Assembly (NCBI RefSeq): GCF_021310995.1
Contig: NZ_CP054152.1
Coordinates: 1 to 64,000 of the forward strand
Origin: Agrobacterium vaccinii
Lineage (GTDB): Bacteria > Pseudomonadota > Alphaproteobacteria > Rhizobiales > Rhizobiaceae
Reading direction: 5' to 3'
DNA: 64,000 bases
Shown piece by piece: positions 25,909-36,347 of the stretch (positions are counted from its first letter, which is position 1; each line of letters begins with the position of its first letter). The notes under the pieces are model-generated. The model was not told where the DNA came from and ran no database searches. It saw only the letters and a program-made list of their open reading frames with translations. Both the position numbers and the translations under genes were made by a program.

Positions 25909-26058
25909 TTAAGTTAGCCGTTTCGTCTCTCGACAACGTTGCGAACAAAACTTGACGCTATCCCAGTTCTTCTCCCATTTCTTTCGCCATGAAAACGGTC
26001 GTCCGCAAACCGGGCAAATCTTTGAAGGCAGGTTTGATTTATCGCGACGCTTCGGCAT
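25909..26058 (-). CDS. DUF2256 small zinc-ribbon-like protein (49 aa)
   Basis: An ATG at 26058 opens a 49-residue protein, [20 protein letters not shown] at the start, continuing with [23 protein letters not shown]. The CxxC...CxxxC pattern and the [16 protein letters not shown] core match DUF2256, a very small conserved family of unknown role. It is short and was found by translating the gap between the MarR and VOC genes. It lies just after the VOC gene on the same strand and may be co-transcribed. Confidence 0.85.
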   Translation of the reverse strand: MPKRRDKSNLPSKICPVCGRPFSWRKKWEKNWDSVKFCSQRCRETKRLT

Positions 26059-26112
26059 CCGTTTTCCAGAAAGTTTCCACTGATGACAAAAACCATAGAG
26101 GTTATGGCCAAC

Positions 26113-26487
26113 TCAAGCTGACGGTAGCGTGCGTGCGGTCAACTTGTGTCCGTCTGGATCACGGAGATAGGCCACAAAAGAGCCGTTCGGACGTTCAGAT
26201 GGTGGGGTCTCGATCGATTTCCCGCCGTGGCTGGTCCCTGCGTCGTGCCAGGCTTTCACATGCTCTTGACTCGGAGCGACGAGCCCGATCGTCGCGCCAT
26301 TGGCGACCGTCGCTGGCTTCCCATCGATGGGCGTCGTGACCATAAGACGGCTGCTGTTATGGATGTAAATAAGTCTGCCTCGATCATCGATCGTGCCGGG
26401 CTTGCCTCCTAGAGCAATGAAGGTAGCATCGTAAAAGGCTTTCGACTGGTCGAGGTGGTTGCTGCCGATCATCACGTGGGTAAACAT
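26113..26487 (-). CDS. VOC-family (glyoxalase-like) protein
   Basis: 124 residues forming one vicinal-oxygen-chelate domain: FTHVMIGSNHLDQSKAFYDA at the N-terminus, DPDGHKLTARTL at the C-terminus. The family includes glyoxalases and dioxygenases; a metal-binding His lies near residue 4. The specific reaction cannot be told. The DUF2256 gene follows on the same strand. Confidence 0.88.
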   Translation of the reverse strand: MFTHVMIGSNHLDQSKAFYDATFIALGGKPGTIDDRGRLIYIHNSSRLMVTTPIDGKPATVANGATIGLVAPSQEHVKAWHDAGTSHGGKSIETPPSERPNGSFVAYLRDPDGHKLTARTLPSA

Positions 26488-26653
26488 TGGTCGTCTCCTG
26501 CCACCGGTTGCTTCCTGATATGGCCGAAGTTTAACAGCAAAGGTATCTCAAGTCTCGAAGCCACAATGCCGGAAGAAGCCGAATCGACTACACTACAATT
26601 TGGGTAAAAACCTAACGGAATTAGTTCGCGACATTTGGCGCAACGGGATCAGA

Positions 26654-27346
26654 ATGAAGACGATCGGGATACTCGGCGGCATGTCCGCTGCCTCCACGCA
26701 AATTTATTATCGCGAGCTCTGCAGGATGACTCGAGAACGTCTCGGAGGGCTTCACTCGCCCGAATTGCTCATCCGTTCGCTTGATTTCGCGACGATAGAG
26801 ACCCTCCAGGCATCTGGAAGCTGGGAAGACGCGGGCGACATTCTTAACCGCGAGGCGAAAGCCTTGGAGCGTGGCGGTGCCGATTTCATCATTCTCGCGA
26901 CAAACACGATGCACAAGCTTTCGGATGCGATGATGCAGGGCGTTTCTATTCCATTGCTGCACATTGCAGACGCGACCGCCGCGCGCATCAAGAAGCAGGA
27001 TTTGCGAACGCCGGGCCTCATGGCAACTGCATTCACAATGAAACAGTCCTTCTACCTAGACCGACTGAAAGCAGCGGGTCTTTCTCATCTCGTCCCGGAT
27101 TCTCCGGACCGAGCCGAAACCCACCGCATCATTTATGAAGAGCTTTGTCGGGATATCGTCACAGAGGAAAGCAGGACAGCCTACCGAGGAATTGCTGCGC
27201 GTCTTGTCGAGCGCGGCGCGGACTGTCTGATTCTTGGCTGTACCGAAGTCGGGATGTTGCTCAATCAAGACGTCGTGTCCGTACCCGTTTTCGATACCAC
27301 GTTGATTCACTGTGATGCAGCGCTCACGCTCGCATTAGGTGAATAG
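26654..27346 (+). CDS. Aspartate/glutamate racemase family protein
   Basis: 230 residues from the ATG at 26654, chosen because the conserved start MKTIGILGGMS begins there. Two active-site regions are present: ATNTMHK, where a Thr replaces the first Cys as in YgeA-type racemases, and GCTEVGMLL with the second Cys. It probably interconverts D and L amino acids, perhaps aspartate, glutamate or homoserine. It is convergent with dnaE2. Confidence 0.88.
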   Translation: MKTIGILGGMSAASTQIYYRELCRMTRERLGGLHSPELLIRSLDFATIETLQASGSWEDAGDILNREAKALERGGADFIILATNTMHKLSDAMMQGVSIPLLHIADATAARIKKQDLRTPGLMATAFTMKQSFYLDRLKAAGLSHLVPDSPDRAETHRIIYEELCRDIVTEESRTAYRGIAARLVERGADCLILGCTEVGMLLNQDVVSVPVFDTTLIHCDAALTLALGE

Positions 27347-27361
27347 CTCCCGCCCCCCTAA

Positions 27362-30300
27362 CTATTGAAAATTGCGACTTTTCACCTTCAGCGTATCGAT
27401 GTGCAAATCCCCCACGAAAATATCCCGCGCCTCAGGCACCGGTTTCTGTCGATCGCGAGAATCTCCACCACCCGCCGAGCCGTGAGCGAACTCGTCACCG
27501 CGTCCGGATGGTGCTTTAAATATGACATCCATGTCAGCCAGACCGGAGAGGTCCGCAGACAGGTCGAATAGTTGCTGGGCGACCAGATGCACGACCTCCC
27601 CTTCACGCTGGATTCGTCCGTTGATGGCCATCATGCTCGATCCGAGTACCACCCGACGCCGCTTCTCAAAGAGACTCGGCCAGACGACAACGTTCGCCGG
27701 ACCTGTCTCGTCCTCGATCGTGATGAACATCACCCCTTTCGCGCTCCCCGGCTTTTGCCGCACCAGAACAAGACCTGCGGTGTAGACCCATCGACCGTCG
27801 CGGGCGGACATCGCGTCTTCGCACGTCACCATGCTGCGCTTGGTCAAGCTCTCCCGTAGGAATGCCATTGGATGTTCGCGCAGTGTCAGGCCGACGTGTC
27901 CGTAGTCCGCAACAACGTTATGGCCTTCGGTCATCTGCCGGAGCTCGACTTCAGGCTCCGACTGTTCGGCGATCGATTTCTGCTCGCGGTCTGCAGCGGC
28001 GGCAAACAGCGGCAGTGGCTCGTCGCGCAGCGCTTTGATCGCCCAAAGCGCATCGCGCCGTTCAAGCTGAAGCGATGGCCGGAAGGCGTCGGCCTCTGCG
28101 AGTTCTACGAGAGATGCTGCCGGAACACCGGATCGTCGCCACATATCATCGACGGAACTAAACCGATCGTTCATTCGCGCGGCAACGATTCGAGCCGCAT
28201 CCGACGCTGCCAAGCCCTTCACCATCCGCATCCCCAGGCGCACGGCGTGGCGATCAGTGTTTCCAATTGGCTCCAGCGTGCAGTCCCAGCGGGATCGGTT
28301 GATGCAGACGGGCCCGATCTCGACGCCGTGCGCGCGGGCGTCGCCGACGATCTGGGCCGCGGCATAAAAACCCATGGGCTGGGAATTCAGGAGCGCCGCG
28401 CAGAACACATCCGGGAAATGGCACTTGATGTAATTCGAAGCATAGGCGATCAGCGCAAAAGAGGCAGCATGGGATTCCGGAAAACCGTAGGACCCAAAGC
28501 CTTCGAGCTGCGAAAATGTCTTCTCAGCAAACTCGGCTGTATAGCCGTTTCGCACCATGCCGGAGACCAGCTTCTCCTTGAACCTGCTGACACCGCCTGT
28601 AAATTTAAACGTCGCCATCGACTTGCGTAACTGATCAGCCTCTCCCCCGGTGAACCCAGCACAGACCATCGCGACCCGCATCGCGCTTTCCTGAAACAGC
28701 GGCACGCCCAGTGTTTTGCCCAGCACGGCTTCCAGTTCCGGCGTCGGATATTCGACCTTTTCCTTGCCTTCGCGGCGGCGAAGATAGGGATGCACCATAT
28801 CGCCCTGAATAGGACCAGGACGCACAATCGCCACCTGGACGACCAGATCGTAAAATGTCCGAGGCTTCAGGCGTGGCAACATAGCCATTTGCGCTCTGGA
28901 TTCAATCTGGAATGTTCCCAACGTGTCGGCTTTGCGGATCATCGCATATGTAGCTGGATCCTCTTGAGTGATTTTTGCGAGATCCAGATCGTCGTCCTTA
29001 TGCTCACGGATCAGGTCGAATGCTTTGGACATGCAGGTCAGCATGCCCAGCGCCAGAACGTCGACCTTCATGAACTTGAGCGCCTCCACATCATCCTTGT
29101 CCCATTCGATGATCTGTCGGTCTTCCATCGTGGCAGGTTCGATCGGAACAAGGTCATCGAGGCGGTCGTGGGTCAGCACGAAGCCGCCGGGGTGCTGGCC
29201 CAAATGACGTGGTGCGCCCATCAGTTGCTGTGCGAGCTGCAGCGTCAGTTTCAGCCTGCGGTCATCGGGATTGAGGTTCAATTCCTTCACATTGCGATCA
29301 CTGACTTCTTCCGACCAGGACCACATGCCCGAAGACAATTCCTTGATCACATCCTCAGGCAGGCCAAGCACCTTGCCGACGTCGCGAATGGCGCCCTTGG
29401 CACGGTAACGGCTGACTGTCGCACACAGGGCTGCCTTCTCGCGGGTATAGGTCTTGTAAATCCACTGAATGACCTCTTCGCGTCGCTCATGTTCGAAATC
29501 AACATCAATATCCGGCGGTTCGTCGCGCTCTTGGCTGATGAAGCGTTCGAACAAAAGGTCATTTGTGGAAGGGTCGATGCTGGTGACGCCGAGAATATAA
29601 CAAACGGCAGAGTTCGCAGCCGATCCGCGCCCCTGGCAGAGGATTCCCTGCGAGCGCGCGAACTGAACGATGGAAAACACCGTCAGAAAATACGGCGCAT
29701 ATTTCATCGCCTTGATAAGATCAAGTTCGTGCCGGACCGTCGCCAGAACGTCTGGCGGCATTCCTTCCGGGTATCGGTCCGGCACGCACTCCCAGACATA
29801 ATGTTCGAGAGACTGTTGCGCGTCTTTACCCGGAACGATCGCCTCCTCGGGATACTGATAGGTCAATTCCTCAAGCGAGAACTTGCACTGATCGACAATC
29901 TCCATGGTTCGCCATAGTGCTTCGGGATAGCGCGGAAACAGGCGTTCCATTTCCTCTGGCGGCTTGAGATATCTGTCGGCATGACGTTCGCGCTCGAAGC
30001 CGACGTCGTCGATGGTCGATTTGGTGCGAATGCAAGTGACGATGTCCTGAAGCTGCCGCCGTCCCGGCTCATGGAAAAGAACGTCGTTGGTGACGACAGT
30101 TTTGACCTTGTGGCGCATAGCCATGTTGGAAATCTCATGAAGCCGTAACTGGTCATTAGGCCGGCGGCGCAGGCAAAGGGAAACATAGGCGCGACTGCCA
30201 AACACCTCCGCCATCTTCCTGAGATGCAAGGCGCATGTGTCGTCGGCGAGATCGGGTATGAGGATGCCGATCATGCCATCGGCGTAGGTCATCACATCGT

Positions 30301-30625
30301 CCCAATGGAGGATGCAGTTGTTCTTGCCGCCGCGCCCCTTGCCGAGCGTGATCAGCCGGGTCAAACGCGAATAGGCGGCGCGGTCCGTCGGATAGACCAG
30401 GATCGACATCCCATCCTGTAGGTCAAGCCGGCAGCCGATGACGAGACGAAGGCCGGTGGCACGCGACGCTTCAAGTGCCCGGATAATACCAGCCAATGAA
30501 TTGCGATCCACGACACCTATGGCATCGATGCCGAGGCTTTTCGCCGTCTCGAACAGTTCGGTCGCGCTGCTCGCACCGCGCAGGAACGAGAAATGGGTGG
30601 TGACCTGAAGCTCGGCATATCTCAT
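27362..30625 (-). CDS. dnaE2: DnaE2 (ImuC) error-prone DNA polymerase
   Basis: 1087 residues from the ATG at 30625, the usual length. It is a C-family polymerase with an N-terminal PHP domain ([11 protein letters not shown]) and a polymerase core including [19 protein letters not shown]-terminal OB-fold region ([19 protein letters not shown]) follows. DnaE2 performs translesion synthesis with ImuA and ImuB after DNA damage. The gene overlaps imuB by a few bases and is last in the imuA-imuB-dnaE2 operon, which has a LexA-type box upstream. Confidence 0.95.
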   Translation of the reverse strand: MRYAELQVTTHFSFLRGASSATELFETAKSLGIDAIGVVDRNSLAGIIRALEASRATGLRLVIGCRLDLQDGMSILVYPTDRAAYSRLTRLITLGKGRGGKNNCILHWDDVMTYADGMIGILIPDLADDTCALHLRKMAEVFGSRAYVSLCLRRRPNDQLRLHEISNMAMRHKVKTVVTNDVLFHEPGRRQLQDIVTCIRTKSTIDDVGFERERHADRYLKPPEEMERLFPRYPEALWRTMEIVDQCKFSLEELTYQYPEEAIVPGKDAQQSLEHYVWECVPDRYPEGMPPDVLATVRHELDLIKAMKYAPYFLTVFSIVQFARSQGILCQGRGSAANSAVCYILGVTSIDPSTNDLLFERFISQERDEPPDIDVDFEHERREEVIQWIYKTYTREKAALCATVSRYRAKGAIRDVGKVLGLPEDVIKELSSGMWSWSEEVSDRNVKELNLNPDDRRLKLTLQLAQQLMGAPRHLGQHPGGFVLTHDRLDDLVPIEPATMEDRQIIEWDKDDVEALKFMKVDVLALGMLTCMSKAFDLIREHKDDDLDLAKITQEDPATYAMIRKADTLGTFQIESRAQMAMLPRLKPRTFYDLVVQVAIVRPGPIQGDMVHPYLRRREGKEKVEYPTPELEAVLGKTLGVPLFQESAMRVAMVCAGFTGGEADQLRKSMATFKFTGGVSRFKEKLVSGMVRNGYTAEFAEKTFSQLEGFGSYGFPESHAASFALIAYASNYIKCHFPDVFCAALLNSQPMGFYAAAQIVGDARAHGVEIGPVCINRSRWDCTLEPIGNTDRHAVRLGMRMVKGLAASDAARIVAARMNDRFSSVDDMWRRSGVPAASLVELAEADAFRPSLQLERRDALWAIKALRDEPLPLFAAAADREQKSIAEQSEPEVELRQMTEGHNVVADYGHVGLTLREHPMAFLRESLTKRSMVTCEDAMSARDGRWVYTAGLVLVRQKPGSAKGVMFITIEDETGPANVVVWPSLFEKRRRVVLGSSMMAINGRIQREGEVVHLVAQQLFDLSADLSGLADMDVIFKAPSGRGDEFAHGSAGGGDSRDRQKPVPEARDIFVGDLHIDTLKVKSRNFQ

Positions 30626-32133
30626 GCGAATATTCCCTGGACGAACCATTTGTGCGACCCGGTTTCGCTATCTACGCCGTCGCCAGCCCGGAAAACCCAA
30701 AGGCGTTCGCCCGCTTCGTCCTCGATGATAAAGTAGTCCCGGACTGCGGCCCACTCGGATGTTCGCTGCCACCACTCGCCGAATATTCGTTCGGGACCAT
30801 CGGCGCGTTTCACCTTGCGGCGTTTGCCACGCCATGTGACGGAAACGGGAGGATGGTCGGGCATCAATGCGATGACCTCGACCAGTTCAGGGTGAGCGAG
30901 CAGTCGTACCGGACGCGGCCAGTGATGCGGCCAGGCGGCGATAACGTCATCTGCAACAGGTGCAATCCTCTGAACGCTGCGCTCGGGAACATCGGAGGCA
31001 ACGGGTGCGAGACGATAGACGCGCTGACCACGATTGCCGAAGATGTCGATGAGCGGAGTGATGTCCGCGATCTCATCTTCGACAAGCGACGACGCCTTCT
31101 GTGTTTCCTCAAGCGGCTCAACCATGATCGCCGCAAGGGTAAGCTTCTCGATCCCGAAGCCAGGATCGATCTTCTCGGTCATGTCGCGAAACAGTTTCGT
31201 CAACCAGGAGACATCGCGGGCGGCCTTTGCCGTTCCTGCCCGCAGCGCCTGGGTTGTGTTGTCGACCTTGTGGACGATAAGATCGACACGGCGAACACCC
31301 AGACCCTTTTTCTGGAGCTGGCTGCAAAGTTCGATGACCAGACGACCGACATATTTGTCGATCGTTTCGGCTGCCCCGATCGGCTCCTGGAAAATGCGGC
31401 TGACTTCGATCAGTTCGGGCGTGCGGATGGGGTCGATGGGTTCGCCGATGCGCCCGAAAATCTGGTCAAGGCGGCGGGCAATTTCCGGGCCGAAGCGCAG
31501 TGTCAGCGGTGCCCGCGGCGTCGCAGAAAGCTCACCGATGGTTCGAAAGCCGAGCGTTCTCAGATCACCGATGATCTTTTCGGGCAGACGCAGCAGGGAG
31601 ATCGGCAGCCGCTCGACCGCTTTGACGGTTTCGCCGCGCGGCACGATCACTGTCTCTCTGGTGATGGCACGTGCGCAAGCATGAGCGGCACCCCATGTGT
31701 CGGCAATGGCAACACGGGCCGTCAGCCCCCTGCCCCGAAAGCGATTGGCAATCCCCGTCAACATGGCAAGCTCTCCGCCCCGGAGATGGTCGGCACCATC
31801 TGTGTCCATGACGATGCCATCAGGCGCATCGACCGCGACGATCGGAGAATACTGGCTCAATGCCCAGAAGGTGATGCGCTCCAGTGCATCGGCGTCTGCT
31901 TTAGGATCGGCATCGATCATCATCAGCCCTTGAAACAACGCTTGTGCCTTTGCTGCCTGCATCCCGACACGCAGACCTGCCTTTTTAGCTGGAGCATCTG
32001 CCGCCGACACCCAGCGTTTCGATCCGGATTTTGCGATCACGGCGATGGCCTGTTCAGCCGGAATGCCGGGATCGGCGCGACGAATGCGATCCGTCGACAG
32101 ATCCGGAAGGTAGATCGATACGACCCTGGTCAT
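30622..32133 (-). CDS. imuB: ImuB, Y-family-like mutasome protein
   Basis: 503 residues from the ATG at 32133, which has GGAG seven bases upstream. The N-terminus ([17 protein letters not shown]) and the polymerase-like fold match ImuB. ImuB is a Y-family relative that lacks catalytic acidic residues and links DnaE2 to the sliding clamp. It overlaps imuA by about 80 bases and dnaE2 by four, a tightly packed operon. A long open frame on the other strand here is a shadow. Confidence 0.94.
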   Translation of the reverse strand: MTRVVSIYLPDLSTDRIRRADPGIPAEQAIAVIAKSGSKRWVSAADAPAKKAGLRVGMQAAKAQALFQGLMMIDADPKADADALERITFWALSQYSPIVAVDAPDGIVMDTDGADHLRGGELAMLTGIANRFRGRGLTARVAIADTWGAAHACARAITRETVIVPRGETVKAVERLPISLLRLPEKIIGDLRTLGFRTIGELSATPRAPLTLRFGPEIARRLDQIFGRIGEPIDPIRTPELIEVSRIFQEPIGAAETIDKYVGRLVIELCSQLQKKGLGVRRVDLIVHKVDNTTQALRAGTAKAARDVSWLTKLFRDMTEKIDPGFGIEKLTLAAIMVEPLEETQKASSLVEDEIADITPLIDIFGNRGQRVYRLAPVASDVPERSVQRIAPVADDVIAAWPHHWPRPVRLLAHPELVEVIALMPDHPPVSVTWRGKRRKVKRADGPERIFGEWWQRTSEWAAVRDYFIIEDEAGERLWVFRAGDGVDSETGSHKWFVQGIFA

Positions 32134-32806
32134 CACACGCTCCAACGATAAATTCGGCACATTCTCCAGCACGCGACCGCATCAGTTCCAGCAACCATCT
32201 TGCCCGCCCGATACCCGGCACGGGTAACTCCTGCGACGGCAGCACACTTACCCTCCATCGGGTGGTCGACGCCGTCGGCTGCCCAAAATCATTGGCTTCC
32301 GTCTGTCGTCGCCACCTGCGTACAACAAGCGCCAGGCTTCCCTTCTTTTCCGCCGCAAGCTGAAGCCGCCGGCTCGCCAACATCGGCAGTCGCACGACCT
32401 CGCCGACGACAGCGCCGAGCCCACCGAAGGACAGCGCCTCCTCCATAGAGGCGAGCACATCCTCCTCGCGATCGCTTTCCACGAAGATCACCCGGTTAGC
32501 GTTGAGACCTGCTTGCGCGAGTGCAGGAAAGAACAAATCTGGCCGTGTCAGACACCAGACGATCTTGCCTTTGGTGCGGGCGGCAACGCCTGCCACGAAC
32601 AGGGCCGCGGCTGCCCCATCGACGGTTCCGGTGCCCCCTCCTGCAAATTCATGAAGAGCGCCTCTGGCGAGACCGCCTCCCGGCAGCACCGCGTCGATTG
32701 CGCTTACCCCGAACGGCAGACACTCAGCTTGCTTGGCCACGACGCCTTCCAACGAGGCGATGCGATCACGCAGATCCGCTATGACATGCTCGCGCGCAGC
32801 AGCCAT
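32054..32806 (-). CDS. imuA: ImuA, RecA-like mutasome protein
   Basis: 250 residues of the ImuA group, related to RecA/SulA. The RecA-like core runs through GVSAIDAVLPGGGLARGALHEFAG and ALFVAGVAARTKGKIVWCLTRPDLFFPALAQAGLN. It is first in the imuA-imuB-dnaE2 operon. A LexA-type box lies 67 bases before its start, so it should be induced by DNA damage. Confidence 0.93.
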   Translation of the reverse strand: MAAAREHVIADLRDRIASLEGVVAKQAECLPFGVSAIDAVLPGGGLARGALHEFAGGGTGTVDGAAAALFVAGVAARTKGKIVWCLTRPDLFFPALAQAGLNANRVIFVESDREEDVLASMEEALSFGGLGAVVGEVVRLPMLASRRLQLAAEKKGSLALVVRRWRRQTEANDFGQPTASTTRWRVSVLPSQELPVPGIGRARWLLELMRSRAGECAEFIVGACDDQGRIDLPSGSVDGSHSSRRSRHSG

Positions 32807-32872
32807 CGTTCACGCAATCCTTCCGGTTCGTGTCGTTTATGGGAACGGCTTCATGCCGTTTTCAATGTTGAA

Positions 32873-32887
32873 GTTCACGTTCTGTTC
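32873..32887 (-). promoter_or_regulatory. LexA-type SOS box upstream of imuA
   Basis: GTTCACGTTCTGTTC fits the alphaproteobacterial LexA motif GTTC-N7-GTTC exactly. It lies in the 350-base gap ahead of imuA (start 32806), where it can control the whole mutasome operon. The rest of this gap, 32888-33156, shows no gene. Confidence 0.85.
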
Positions 32888-33156
32888 CTGCGCTCAACAG
32901 GAGTCAAGAGGCGCTAAATTAGGAATGCAGTCCTCTATTTTTAGCAACTCAAGAGATTCGCAAATTGAATCAGTGAGTAAGATTTGGAACGGTGCTGGGT
33001 GACGCGTACAAAATAAATTTCAGGAGAGCCTGATCAATCCCTCAGCTTCGGCTGTCAATGCATGCAAGCTCCGCTGTCCGCAGGCCTCATATTCAGGAAC
33101 CATCCTATGCCGATCGCGCTTACCAATGCTGAAGCTTGAAGAAAGGTAGCACCGAA

Positions 33157-33912
33157 GTGGTCGAAGCCAGGGTACGCGTCATCGATCTCGAAACAGGCGG
33201 TAATGGCCCGAACGACGTTTGCGAGATCGGCTGGCAGGATGTCGTCATCGATCACGTTGGAAAGTGGCAGGTCACTGAAGAGCGCGGGGCGCGGTTCGTC
33301 AACCCTGGCCGTCCCATCTCACCCGACACGATGGCGATTCATCATATCCTGGATGCCCAAGTCGCGGATGCTCCTTTCTGGAAGGAAATAGCATCAACCG
33401 TTCTCCGTCCACCCGGCCGTATCGACGCCTTGGCAGCTCATCGAGCCGCTTTCGAGCAACGATATTGCACACCGCGGTTTACAGGCGGAACGCCTTGGAT
33501 CTGCACATGGAAATGCGCGCTGCGTGTCTGGCCACAACTTCCGCGGTTTTCCAACCAGATGCTGCGTTATCAACGAATGCCCGACGGACTGGTGCATGAA
33601 ATCGGCCTCCCCGCGCATAGGGCAATGCCCGACGCCTACGTTACGGCTCATCACCTCCGCGACATGTTGAACCAAGCATCGCTTGAGGATTGCATGGCAT
33701 GGAGCACCGAACCGGGACTTCTACCGCGTGTGCCTGCCGGACCGGATCGAGGAAAACCCTGGGATCGCATCAGCCTCGAAACACTCAACGCGTTTATCGC
33801 AGATCGGGATGTGGACGTGCGCTTCAGCGCACAGACAGAACTGGCTCGGCGGATTGAGGACAAGCCGTCTCAGGATGAGAAACCGGCACAAGGGATGCTT
33901 GGATTCGAATGA
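33157..33912 (+). CDS. DnaQ-like 3'-5' exonuclease
   Basis: 251 residues from the GTG at 33157, with AAAGG ten bases upstream; a TTG at 33136 is the alternative. The DEDD motifs are present: VIDLETGG near the start (D10, E12), the region LAAHRAAFEQ, and a late Asp in MPDAYVTAHHL. It should degrade DNA 3' to 5'. It overlaps the next gene (ATGA) and lies beside the imu operon on the opposite strand. Confidence 0.85.
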   Translation: MVEARVRVIDLETGGNGPNDVCEIGWQDVVIDHVGKWQVTEERGARFVNPGRPISPDTMAIHHILDAQVADAPFWKEIASTVLRPPGRIDALAAHRAAFEQRYCTPRFTGGTPWICTWKCALRVWPQLPRFSNQMLRYQRMPDGLVHEIGLPAHRAMPDAYVTAHHLRDMLNQASLEDCMAWSTEPGLLPRVPAGPDRGKPWDRISLETLNAFIADRDVDVRFSAQTELARRIEDKPSQDEKPAQGMLGFE

Positions 33913-34229
33913 GCAAGACGTATCCGGACACGCCCGATGGTCGTTACTTCGTCGTAAAAGGAAGGCTGTGGCGTCGCAGCAGTCCTAAACTCGATGAGGA
34001 AACCCGTACGGCACTGGTCAAGGATTTGATGGCGGCACGCCGGGCAGTTCGCGATGCATCGGCAGGCTCACCAGCGATGATCGAAGCTCGAGAGAAAGTG
34101 GATGCAGCCAAAGTTGCCCTTGGAGAACGCGGTCCGGTCTGGTGGGATGACGGGGCGCCTGACTTCAATCGCCATCTCGCCAGGAACACGCCCTACGCTA
34201 CATGGTTTGCACAGTTGGAAATGGAATGA
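33909..34229 (+). CDS. Unknown small protein coupled to exonuclease gene
   Basis: 106 residues; its ATG overlaps the exonuclease stop. It has GRYFVVKGRLWRRSSPKLDEETRTALVKDLMAARRAVRDA and ends WWDDGAPDFNRHLARNTPYATWFAQLE. I recall similar conserved hypothetical proteins in proteobacteria but no function. The charged helical middle and coupling suggest a partner in the same process as the exonuclease. Confidence 0.75.
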   Translation: MSKTYPDTPDGRYFVVKGRLWRRSSPKLDEETRTALVKDLMAARRAVRDASAGSPAMIEAREKVDAAKVALGERGPVWWDDGAPDFNRHLARNTPYATWFAQLEME

Positions 34230-34284
34230 GATGTGATGGCACCTAGAAGACAAAAATCTAACCCGCTGAGCGAAGGACACAGGG

Positions 34285-34710
34285 ATGGAATTTGATCTGG
34301 CGCGGTTCATCAAAGCACAACAAGACACGTACGCAAAAGCCTTGCAGGAGTTGAGTGACGGACAGAAGAGGTCTCACTGGATGTGGTTCATCTTTCCGCA
34401 AATTCACGGACTTGGTCGATCGGAAACTGCCCGCTTTTACGCGATCTCTGGACGTTCTGAAGCCGAAGCCTACCTAAAACATCCTGTGTTGGGCGCCCGT
34501 TTGGAGGAGTGCACGCGCGCCATGCTCAGCCATCCCAGCCTCAGTGCACACGACATTCTTGGCTCTCCCGATGACCTTAAGTTTCGTTCCAGCATGACGT
34601 TATTTGGCATCGCCGCCCAGAGTGGTTCGTCGTTCGAGACTGCCCTTCACGTTTTTTACGGAAGTAAGGGCGATCAAGCCACGCTTGCAGCGTTGAAGAA
34701 CCATATGTGA
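34285..34710 (+). CDS. DUF1810 protein
   Basis: 141 residues with GAAGGA before the ATG. The family signature KRSHWMWFIFPQIHGLGRSETARFYAI is present, as is FRSSMTLFGIAA. DUF1810 members are calpastatin-like in annotation, with no firm function. It follows the exonuclease pair by 55 bases and may share its transcript. Confidence 0.9.
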   Translation: MEFDLARFIKAQQDTYAKALQELSDGQKRSHWMWFIFPQIHGLGRSETARFYAISGRSEAEAYLKHPVLGARLEECTRAMLSHPSLSAHDILGSPDDLKFRSSMTLFGIAAQSGSSFETALHVFYGSKGDQATLAALKNHM

Positions 34711-34840
34711 TCAGACGCTTACCGACTTTTGCAAAAGTCCCGACTGAAGTTAATTAAACCAAGATTCGGCCCCGTGAAAGTGCTTTCGCAGACGGCTATA
34801 TTCGACGGCGTCGCGGTGCCCAAAACTGAATTCCGATACG

Positions 34841-35248
34841 TTAAGGATGCATTTTTGCTCCCTTTACGATCTTATCGACCACCTTCTTTTCGGCTCTAAG
34901 TGCCAGTCCTACCAGTTTCGAATTGTCTGGGCCGAACTGGGAAAACACCTCCCTGTTGGCAGCGTCGTGCCCTGTTGAAAACATCTCCTCGATCTAAGCC
35001 GAGGCTGTGACGTCGCGGTCGAGAGCCCGCCTATGGATCGTGCGCAGCGTCTCCTGATCTGCTGCAAGAACCACGATCGGCTGGATCGTCATGGGATTGT
35101 AGACATTCCCAGCCGCATCCCGGTATGGTTTGCCGATAATGGCTGGTGTCTGGGCAACGATGCCACTTGTCAGGAAAGCGGTGACATTCAGCCTCTGCCA
35201 GGTTGCGAGGTCATCGCGGATAACGATTGCGATCTTGGTGTCGAACAT
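34841..35248 (-). pseudogene. DUF2000 gene interrupted by an in-frame amber codon
   Basis: The first 84 residues (MFDTKIAIVIRDDLATWQRL at the start) match DUF2000. They end at a TAG at 34994-34996. The same frame continues for another 50 codons with the expected end of the family (IEEMFSTGHDAANREVF, then LVGLALRAEKKVVDKIVKG) to a TAA at 34841. The full length, 135 residues, is that of the family. One substitution, probably of a tyrosine codon, would account for it. The gene is divergent from an AraC regulator. Confidence 0.85.
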
Positions 35249-35348
35249 GCGGTTGAACTCCGTCCGGGGTACTGAAGAAAAGGAAGACCTAGCTCCGAGC
35301 GAGGCGGGCGGTCTTGAACGTTCGTGCAAAGTCGGATTTGCCGACGGT

Positions 35349-36143
35349 ATGCGTGTCGCCGCGCCCTCACACGGTGTCGAGCGGATGGAAGCCCGGTTTC
35401 ATGGCAACGCATTTTCGCCGCATCGGCACGACACCTACGCGTTAGGGCTGACGCTCCACGGCGTACAGACCTTCCGCTATCGCGGCACCGAGCGTTTCAG
35501 CAGCCCCGGAAACGTGATCGTGCTGCATCCCGACGAGCTGCATGATGGTGCTGCAGGTACCGAGGATGGGTTGATCTATCGGATGATCTACCTGCCTCCC
35601 GACCTGATTGGCGCAGTCGATGGTTACAGTCACGCCCTTCCATTCGTTCCCGATCCGGTCGTTGCCGACATCGGACTCTGGCAGGCACTGGCGGAGATTC
35701 TTGCCGATCTGAGCGAAGAACCGAGCGACCTGATTATGGACGACGTTGTGATGCGGCTGGCAGAAGGTCTTTCCCGCCAAGCAGGTGCACTGCCCAAAAG
35801 CATCGCCGCGCCGGCACGGTCGGCTGTTCTTCGTGCTCGCGACTTTATCGAAGGGCATTGCAGCGATGTCGTGCGCTCTGAAGCGCTAGAGGTTGCATCT
35901 GGACTGGACCGTTACGAATTGGCCCGCCAGTTTCGCCGATTGCTAGGTACCAGCCCGCATAGATACCTCATCATGCGCAAACTTGAATTGGCGAAACGGT
36001 CTATTGTTAATGGCAACGGATTGGCGCAGTCGGCAGCAGATGCGGGTTTTGCTGACCAGGCACATTTTACCCGCCATTTCCGCAAAGCCTTCGGTATGAC
36101 ACCGGGTCACTGGGTGGCAATGCGTTCTGCAAGCTCTGGCTAA
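35349..36143 (+). CDS. AraC-family transcriptional regulator
   Basis: 264 residues from the ATG at 35349; an in-frame ATG at 35247 would overlap the DUF2000 start and is less likely. A cupin-type N-terminus (EARFHGNAFSPHRHDTYALGLTLHGVQTFRYRG) precedes two helix-turn-helix motifs, the second in LAQSAADAGFADQAHFTRHFRKAFGMTPG. It faces away from the DUF2000 gene, a pairing I recall as common, so the broken DUF2000 may be its target. Confidence 0.9.
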   Translation: MRVAAPSHGVERMEARFHGNAFSPHRHDTYALGLTLHGVQTFRYRGTERFSSPGNVIVLHPDELHDGAAGTEDGLIYRMIYLPPDLIGAVDGYSHALPFVPDPVVADIGLWQALAEILADLSEEPSDLIMDDVVMRLAEGLSRQAGALPKSIAAPARSAVLRARDFIEGHCSDVVRSEALEVASGLDRYELARQFRRLLGTSPHRYLIMRKLELAKRSIVNGNGLAQSAADAGFADQAHFTRHFRKAFGMTPGHWVAMRSASSG

Positions 36144-36347
36144 GTTTGATTGTATTCGAACTGCCATCGGACACGAACAAGCTTGATAAAGGGGCGGTCG
36201 TGGGCGAATACGATCCGCCCGCTTATGCATCATGCTGCATCGATTACGGGAAGCCTTGCTGAACATCCTGATGGAGAGTTTCGGTAAGAAGGAGGGATAA
36301 GAAAGATCGGTTGCAGTTCCTCTTCTGCTGTCAACAGGCTCGTTGAC

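Noticed and set aside
28790..29917. Long open frame (375 codons) on the + strand
   Set aside because: It is antisense to dnaE2, has no domain and no ribosome-binding site, and reflects codon bias of the real gene.
30652..32151. Long open frame (499 codons) on the + strand
   Set aside because: It lies opposite imuB; the translation has no recognisable fold and many atypical residues. A shadow of a high-GC gene.
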